Source: Thermoplasmata archaeon (GTDB taxonomy: Archaea; Thermoplasmatota; Thermoplasmata; Lutacidiplasmatales; UBA184). Taken from it: 9,646 nucleotides of DNA. Of the stretch, positions 5,425 through 9,646 are shown piece by piece (positions within the stretch are counted from its first letter, which is position 1; each line of letters begins with the position of its first letter). Below the pieces are notes generated by a model. It ran no database searches and was not told the DNA's origin. It saw only the letters and a list, made by a program, of their open reading frames with translations. The stretch lies in assembly GCA_030037035.1 (NCBI GenBank), contig JASHSA010000012.1, positions 1 to 9,646 on the forward strand, read 5' to 3'. The translations under genes were made by a program, and so were the position numbers.

Positions 5425-6525
5425 ATGGTCGCCACCACCCACGTCTGGATCGTCGTCGTGATACTGGCCGCCGCAGGGGTCGGCGGGGTCGGCTTCTTCA
5501 CCGGCTACGAGTACCGCGGCTCGCCGGCCGCCCACTCGTCCTCGGCCGAGGCCAGGACCCTCTCGGTCCTCGCGGCCGGTTCGCTCGTCGGCATCTTTCC
5601 CTCGCTCGCCGACGCGCTCGTGAACGAGACGCCGGGCATCACCGCCCCGGCCGCCTCCCAGACGTACGAGGGCTCCCTGGACGTGACGACGGCGGTCAGC
5701 ACCCTCGCCGTGAAGGCCGACGTCGCCGCGGTCGCCGACTACCGCCTCATCCCGTCGCTCCTCGAACCGAAGTACGCGAACTACGAGGTGATCTTCGGGG
5801 AGACCCCGGAGGTCCTCGTCTACAACGCGAGCATCTCCGCGTTCGACCACCTCACCACCTCGAACTGGGGGACGACGCTCGTCTCCGCGATCACCGCGGG
5901 GGGGTCCGTCGCGCCGTTCGCGGTCTGGAACGCCTCGACCGACCCGAACGGCTACAACGAGATCTTCGACATGATGCTCCAGGGGATGCTCTACGGGGGC
6001 GGCGACATCTCCCAAATCTACGGGCACTTCTACAGCGGGAGCGAGGGCGGCTACGCGACCCCGGTCACGGGCGTCACCCTCATCGAGCACGAGTCCGACG
6101 CGGCGACGCTGATCAAGACCGGCGTCGTCTCGGCGCTGATCACCTACCGCGCCTACGCGATCGCCGAGCACCTCACGTACCTTCCCCTCGATCCGATCGT
6201 CGGCCTCGCGTCGAACAACACGACCGCGCTCGGCGACTACGCGAAGCTCTCGACGGAGATCATCTCCTCGAGCGGCTCGCTCGTCCCCGTCGTGCCCGCG
6301 CCGGTCCTCTTCGCGGCGACCGTGCCGCTCGACGCCCCGAACGCCACCCTCGGCGCCGCGTTCCTCCACCTCCTTGACTCCCCGCAGGGGGAGGCGATGC
6401 TCTCGGCCGGCGGGGCGTTCACTCCGATCTTCCCGGCCTGGACGGACAACCCGAAGGCGGTCCCCTCCGTCCTGGCGCCGGACGTCACCACGATGCCGAC
6501 GTGGGCGAGCAACCTCCTGACGTAG
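5425..6525 (+). CDS. wtpA: Tungstate/molybdate ABC transporter, substrate-binding protein WtpA
   Basis: This 366-residue protein captures tungstate or molybdate outside the membrane. Residues 7-27 form one hydrophobic helix that probably anchors it, followed by a Ser/Ala linker. The binding fold then begins LSVLAAGSLVGIFPSLADAL. Typical WtpA segments follow: KADVAAVADYRLIPSLL (97-113), EPKYANYEVIFGETPEVLVY, SNWGTTL, and STDPNGY at 171-177, which matches the DDPxGYR region carrying the ligand Asp of WtpA (Asp173 here). The segment that in WtpA supplies a second carboxylate, a Glu in a FEYKS-like motif, reads ALITYRAYAIAEHL, with Thr240 where I expect the Glu. The metal may therefore be held differently, and the choice between W and Mo is open. 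Several Asn-x-Ser/Thr sites could be glycosylated. The in-frame ATG at 5404 is an alternative start. It is first gene of an operon with wtpBC and modE. Confidence 0.92.
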   Translation: MVATTHVWIVVVILAAAGVGGVGFFTGYEYRGSPAAHSSSAEARTLSVLAAGSLVGIFPSLADALVNETPGITAPAASQTYEGSLDVTTAVSTLAVKADVAAVADYRLIPSLLEPKYANYEVIFGETPEVLVYNASISAFDHLTTSNWGTTLVSAITAGGSVAPFAVWNASTDPNGYNEIFDMMLQGMLYGGGDISQIYGHFYSGSEGGYATPVTGVTLIEHESDAATLIKTGVVSALITYRAYAIAEHLTYLPLDPIVGLASNNTTALGDYAKLSTEIISSSGSLVPVVPAPVLFAATVPLDAPNATLGAAFLHLLDSPQGEAMLSAGGAFTPIFPAWTDNPKAVPSVLAPDVTTMPTWASNLLT

Positions 6526-7397
6526 GGTCGGCCGACCGCCCCCCGCGTCCTCGCTCGAGCCCCCGAGGGGCTCCCTGGCTCGTCCTCCAGCTGGTGCTCG
6601 CCGGCTCGCTGCTGGCGCTGTTCCTCCTGCCGCTGTACGCGCTGTTCACCTACGCGACGCCGGAGGCGATCTGGACCGCCGCCCACCAGCCGGCGGTGCG
6701 GGCGGCGCTCTGGCTGACGTTCCTCGCCTCGGGGATCTCCGTCCTCGCGGCGGTCGTCTTCGCGATCCCGCTCGGCTACCTGCTCGCCCGCCGGCGGTTC
6801 CCCGGCCGCAGCGTCGTCGAGTCGGTCGTCGCGCTGCCGGTCGTCGTGCCGCACCTCATGGTCGGCCTCGGGCTGTTCTTCCTCGTCATCCCGGGGAGCC
6901 CGCTCTACCGCTTCACGACCGCGATCGGCTTTCCGGTCTACTACACGGTCTGGGGGGTCGTCCTCGTCATGGTCTTCGTCAGCGCCCCGTACACCGTCCT
7001 CGCCTCCGAGCTCTCCTTCCGCGCGGTCGACGCCGGCACGCTCGAGGCGGCGCGCTCGCTCGGGGCCGGGCCGGCGACGGCGTTCCTCACCGTCACGTTC
7101 CCGATCGCGCTGCGCGGAATCGTCGCCGGCCTGCTCCTGACGTGGGCCCGCTCCGTGAGCGAGATCGGCGGGATCCTGATCCTCGCCTACTACGTCTATC
7201 CGGCCGGACCGTACACGGGGCCGGTGACGTCGACGATCTCGGTCCTCGTCTACGACCTCTTCCAGAACGGCGACCTCCCGGAGGCGGCGGCGGTCAGCTC
7301 GGTGTTCCTGCTGATCGCCTTCGCGCTGTTCCTCCTCGTGCGGATCGGCGAGCGCAGCGGATGGCTCCCGTGGGGGCGGGGGGAGCTCGTACCGTGA
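6501..7397 (+). CDS. wtpB: Tungstate/molybdate ABC transporter, permease WtpB
   Basis: This 298-residue integral membrane protein forms the channel of the importer. A basic, Pro-rich cytosolic tail (1-26) precedes about six hydrophobic segments near 27-50, 68-95, 105-130, 145-168, 200-230 and 263-283. The permease coupling loop is visible as LEAARSLGAGPATAFLTVTF (181-200), the EAA motif with its Gly, which docks onto the ATPase. LPVVVPHLMVGLGL and ARSVSEIGGILILAYY are typical of ModB/WtpB. The GTG at 6501 lies inside the last codons of wtpA (25-bp overlap). No closer start gives the basic tail; a GTG near 6594 would begin within the first helix. The stop overlaps the wtpC GTG in GTGA, so the two are likely translationally coupled. 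Confidence 0.93.
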   Translation: MGEQPPDVGSADRPPRPRSSPRGAPWLVLQLVLAGSLLALFLLPLYALFTYATPEAIWTAAHQPAVRAALWLTFLASGISVLAAVVFAIPLGYLLARRRFPGRSVVESVVALPVVVPHLMVGLGLFFLVIPGSPLYRFTTAIGFPVYYTVWGVVLVMVFVSAPYTVLASELSFRAVDAGTLEAARSLGAGPATAFLTVTFPIALRGIVAGLLLTWARSVSEIGGILILAYYVYPAGPYTGPVTSTISVLVYDLFQNGDLPEAAAVSSVFLLIAFALFLLVRIGERSGWLPWGRGELVP

Positions 7398-8440
7398 CGG
7401 CCTGGTCGCTCGAGGGGCTCGCGAGCCGGCTGGACGGCTTCCGGCTCGGTCCGGTCGACCTGCGTCTGCGTCCCGGCGAGGTCGTCGCCGTCCTCGGCCG
7501 CTCCGGGGCGGGGAAGACGACGCTCCTGCGGAGCATCGCCGGCTTCCTGCCGGTCCACGCGGGACGGCTCCTCCGCGACGGGGTCGACCTCACCGACCGC
7601 CCCCCCGAGCACCGCGGTCTCGGCTACGTCCCCCAGGGGCTCGGGCTCCTGCCGCACCGCACCGTCGAGCGGAACGTCAGCTACCCCCTCGAGGTCCGCG
7701 GGAGGCTCGACGCCCTCCGCGCGGCCCGGGAGCTCCTCGAGCGGTTCGGCCTCGCCCCGCTCGCCCGCCGCTACCCGGCCCAGCTGAGCGGCGGCGAGCG
7801 CGAGCGGGTGGCGCTCGCGCGGGCGCTCGCCGCCGAGCCCGAGCTCGTCCTCTGGGACGAGCCGTGGCAGGCGCTGGACGTCGACGCCCGTCACGCGCTC
7901 TCCGGCGTCCTCGAGGAGATGACCCGGCGCGAGCGGCTGCCGGTCGTGGTCGTCACCCACGACCCCCCGCTCGCCTTCGCGGCCGCCGACACGTTCCTCG
8001 TCCTGCGGAACGGGACGACGGCGTTCCTCGGCGAGCCGGGCCGCCTGCTCGAGCGGCCGATCGACGCCTTCACGGCGCGCTTCGCCGGCTTCGAGAACGT
8101 CTACGACCCCGGCGCGCTCGTCGGGGGCGCTCCGGCATCGCTCGCCGCCTGGCTCGCTCCGCGCGCCGGCCCCGGCGGAATCGCCTTCGCCCGGCCGGCG
8201 CTCGCGAGCGGGGCCGGCGGGCCCGGGACGTGGACGGGGCTCGTGCGCCGGTCCCGGCCCACCCCCGAGGGGGTGGCGGTCCACGCGAGCGTCGGGGAGC
8301 TGACGGTCGCGCTCCGCGGGCCTCCCCCCGGAGCCGCGGCGCCCCCGGCGCTCGGGGAGACGGTCCGGTTCGACGTCGAGGAGAAGAGCCTCCGCCCGCT
8401 GGGCCGTGCCGACGGGGTTGCCGAGGAGGCGGAGCGATGA
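7394..8440 (+). CDS. wtpC: Tungstate/molybdate ABC transporter, ATP-binding protein WtpC/ModC
   Basis: This 348-residue ATPase powers the WtpAB importer from the cytosolic side. In order it shows Walker A GRSGAGKTT (35-43), Q-loop Gln81 in YVPQGLGLLPH, signature LSGGERERVALARAL (131-145), Walker B LVLWDEP (151-157), D-loop ALD (160-162) and the switch His189 in VVTHD. The Walker B region carries Trp residues (LWDEPWQALD) where most relatives have LLDEPLSALD. After about 235 comes a C-terminal regulatory region with a TOBE-like segment (TWTGLVRRSR, VGELTVALRG, GETVRFDVEEKSLRPL); in ModC-type ATPases this region binds the oxyanion and inhibits transport. The start is GTG at 7394, overlapping the wtpB stop, with a GGGGAG upstream. 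The stop overlaps the modE start as ATGA. Another importer ATPase family is excluded mainly by the neighbours. Confidence 0.93.
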   Translation: MTAWSLEGLASRLDGFRLGPVDLRLRPGEVVAVLGRSGAGKTTLLRSIAGFLPVHAGRLLRDGVDLTDRPPEHRGLGYVPQGLGLLPHRTVERNVSYPLEVRGRLDALRAARELLERFGLAPLARRYPAQLSGGERERVALARALAAEPELVLWDEPWQALDVDARHALSGVLEEMTRRERLPVVVVTHDPPLAFAAADTFLVLRNGTTAFLGEPGRLLERPIDAFTARFAGFENVYDPGALVGGAPASLAAWLAPRAGPGGIAFARPALASGAGGPGTWTGLVRRSRPTPEGVAVHASVGELTVALRGPPPGAAAPPALGETVRFDVEEKSLRPLGRADGVAEEAER

Positions 8441-9123
8441 GCCGGGCCGACCTGGTCACCAGCACCGACATCGCGCTGCTGCACGCCCTGGAGCGGCGGC
8501 CGTCGGTCGTCGCGGCGAGCCGCCGTCTCGGGATCAGCCGCGACCGCGCCGTCTACCGGCTCGCCCGGCTCTCCCGGGCGTTCGGCGGGCCGGTCGTCGC
8601 GAGCGTGCGGGGCGGCGCGCGCCACGGAGGGACGGTCCTGACCGCGCTCGGCGACCGGATCGCCCGTGGGGGGTTCACGTCGCTCGAGCTCCTGGACGCT
8701 CGGCCGACGACCCCGCTCTCGGCGCCGAACCTCCTGCAGGGGGTCTACCGCCGCTCCGCCGACCCCGAGGTCCGCGTCGGCCGATCGCTCGGCCTGCACG
8801 TCGCCTTCGACGCCCCGGAAGGGACCCCGGTCTCCGTCCTGCTCGACCCGGAGGCGGTCGTCGTCGCGCGGCGCCGGTTCACCTCCAGCGCCCGCAACGT
8901 CCTCGCCGGGACCGTCGTCGCGGTGCGCCCCGGGCGGGAGGGGCTCGGCCTCACCCTCGTGGTCCGCTGCGACGGGGAGCGGCTCCGCGTCGCCGTCACG
9001 GGCGAATCGGTCCGCCGGCTCCGCCTCGCCCCCGGGACCCCGGTGTGGCTCTACGTGAAGGCGACGGCGCTCCGGCGCGTCGGGACGGCCTCCGGGCCTA
9101 CTCGCGGATCCCCTCGGTCGTGA
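8437..9123 (+). CDS. modE: ModE-family regulator with HTH and TOBE (MOP) domains
   Basis: The 228-residue product has a LysR-like winged helix-turn-helix at 8-75 (STDIALLHALERRPSVVAAS, LGISRDRAVYRLARLSRAFG, then the wing ARHGGTVLTALGDRI), which is the ModE DNA-binding layout. After a linker of about 25 residues there is a bipartite TOBE region. The first half is around 112-149 (VGRSLGLHVAFDAPEGTPVS). The second starts with SSARNVLAGTV (150-160) and ends ESVRRLRLAPGTPVWLYVKA (190-209); SARN-x-L-x-G is the usual oxyanion-binding signature. It should sense molybdate or tungstate and control transcription, probably of its own operon; the second part is inference. The ATG overlaps the wtpC stop and follows GAGGAGGCGGAG, so it is translationally coupled. 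Its 3' end overlaps radA, which converges, by 26 bp. Confidence 0.9.
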   Translation: MSRADLVTSTDIALLHALERRPSVVAASRRLGISRDRAVYRLARLSRAFGGPVVASVRGGARHGGTVLTALGDRIARGGFTSLELLDARPTTPLSAPNLLQGVYRRSADPEVRVGRSLGLHVAFDAPEGTPVSVLLDPEAVVVARRRFTSSARNVLAGTVVAVRPGREGLGLTLVVRCDGERLRVAVTGESVRRLRLAPGTPVWLYVKATALRRVGTASGPTRGSPRS

Positions 9124-9646
9124 GCGAGAAGACCGCCTCCCCTTCGGGGAGGTTCGGCGAGTCGATCAGGCGGGCGATGCGGCGCGGCGGCTTCGACTTG
9201 CGCAGGTAGACGCGGTACGTCGCCGCGTGGGCGACGATGTTGCCGCCGATCGGGCGCGTCGGGTCGCCGAAGAGGATGTCCGGCCGCGCGGAGACCTGGT
9301 TCGTGACGACGATCGCGGCGTTGTACGTGTCGGCGAACCGCAGCAGCTCGTGCAGGTGCTTGTTGAGCTGCTGCTGGCGCGGGGCGAGCTCGGCGCGGCC
9401 GACGTACTCCGAGCGGAAGTGCGACGTGAGCGAGTCGACGACGAGGAGCCGGATCGGCTTCTCGCGCGCGAGCTCCTGCGCCTTCTGCACGAGGAGCATC
9501 TGGTGGTTCGAGTTGAACGCCCGGGCGACGTGGATGTGCTCGAGCGCCGGCTCCGGCTCGATCCCGAGCCCCTTCGCCATGTCGACGATCCGCTCGGGCC
9601 GGAACGTCGACTCGGTGTCGATGTAGACGACCTCCCCGCCGAGCCC
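9098..9646 (-). CDS. radA: DNA repair recombinase RadA, C-terminal part (5' end outside the window)
   Basis: The frame is open to the right edge and gives the last 182 residues of RadA, the archaeal RecA/Rad51 strand-exchange protein. Visible RecA-core features are GGEVVYIDTESTFRPERI, Walker B IRLLVVDSLTSHFRSEYVGR, the ELAPRQQQLNKHLHELLRFA helix, the DNA-binding loop region VTNQVSARPDILFGDPTRP, and the ending IGGNIVAHAATYRVYLRKSK then RIARLIDSPNLPEGE. FGDPT-x-PIGGN followed by YLRKSK is typical of archaeal RadA, not bacterial RecA, and is the best taxonomic marker here. A RadB paralogue is less likely because RadB is shorter and lacks this long loop 2 sequence. In RadA proteins the N-terminal helix-hairpin-helix domain and Walker A precede this part, and they would be beyond 9646. 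An internal ATG at 9580 is not the start. It is convergent with modE, with a 26-bp overlap of coding ends. Confidence 0.95.
   Translation of the reverse strand, partial: GLGGEVVYIDTESTFRPERIVDMAKGLGIEPEPALEHIHVARAFNSNHQMLLVQKAQELAREKPIRLLVVDSLTSHFRSEYVGRAELAPRQQQLNKHLHELLRFADTYNAAIVVTNQVSARPDILFGDPTRPIGGNIVAHAATYRVYLRKSKPPRRIARLIDSPNLPEGEAVFSLTTEGIRE

Noticed and set aside
5419..6369. Minus-strand frame of 316 codons opposite wtpA
   Set aside because: Gly/Arg/Val/Asp-rich shadow of a well-supported binding-protein gene.
7142..7393. N-terminal extension of the wtpC frame upstream of GTG 7394
   Set aside because: These 84 codons overlap wtpB entirely, and the ABC domain begins only after 7394, where GTG overlaps the wtpB stop.

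Overview
The window is a very GC-rich stretch (well above 65% G+C by eye) that reads as archaeal chromosome. The strongest pointer is the RadA-type recombinase at the right end. It is supported by a WtpABC-type tungstate/molybdate importer and by AT-containing boxes whose centres lie about 26 bases upstream of several start codons, the spacing of archaeal TATA boxes on leaderless messages. The proteins lack the strong acidity of haloarchaea. A GC-rich member of the Thermoplasmatota or a related uncultured lineage is my best guess, but the sequence does not prove it.

Layout. 1-107 (-): start of a thioredoxin running off the left edge. 175-1332 (+): MutY adenine glycosylase whose C-terminal domain keeps a complete Nudix box. 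1329-1781 (-): stand-alone, atypical response-regulator receiver protein, whose stop codon shares a CTAG with the mutY stop. 1782-2086: the only sizeable non-coding stretch, holding a palindromic TATA box and possibly a small RNA. 2087-2821 (+): protein with a winged-helix-like N-terminus and two zinc ribbons. 2876-4405 (-): histidine ammonia-lyase. 4431-4964 (-): nickel superoxide dismutase (SodN), directly upstream of hutH on the same strand. 4995-5375 (+): its S26-family maturation protease SodX, divergent from sodN across 30 bp. 5425-9123 (+): a tightly overlapped operon wtpA-wtpB-wtpC-modE for tungstate/molybdate uptake with its own regulator. 9098-9646 (-): C-terminal part of radA, convergent with and overlapping modE.

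How the genes fit together. The left half has an oxidative-stress flavour: thioredoxin (thiol repair), MutY (removal of A opposite 8-oxoguanine, possibly with pool sanitation by an active Nudix domain) and Ni-SOD with its processing protease. The right half is a self-contained oxyanion importer: anchored binding protein, permease, ATPase with TOBE domain, and a ModE-like regulator with both a DNA-binding and a TOBE domain. The most notable elements are the SodN/SodX pair in an apparently archaeal genome, with overlapping divergent control signals, and the MutY with an intact Nudix site. I found no tRNA, rRNA, CRISPR array, insertion sequence or phage gene. Most long ORFs in other frames are high-GC shadows.
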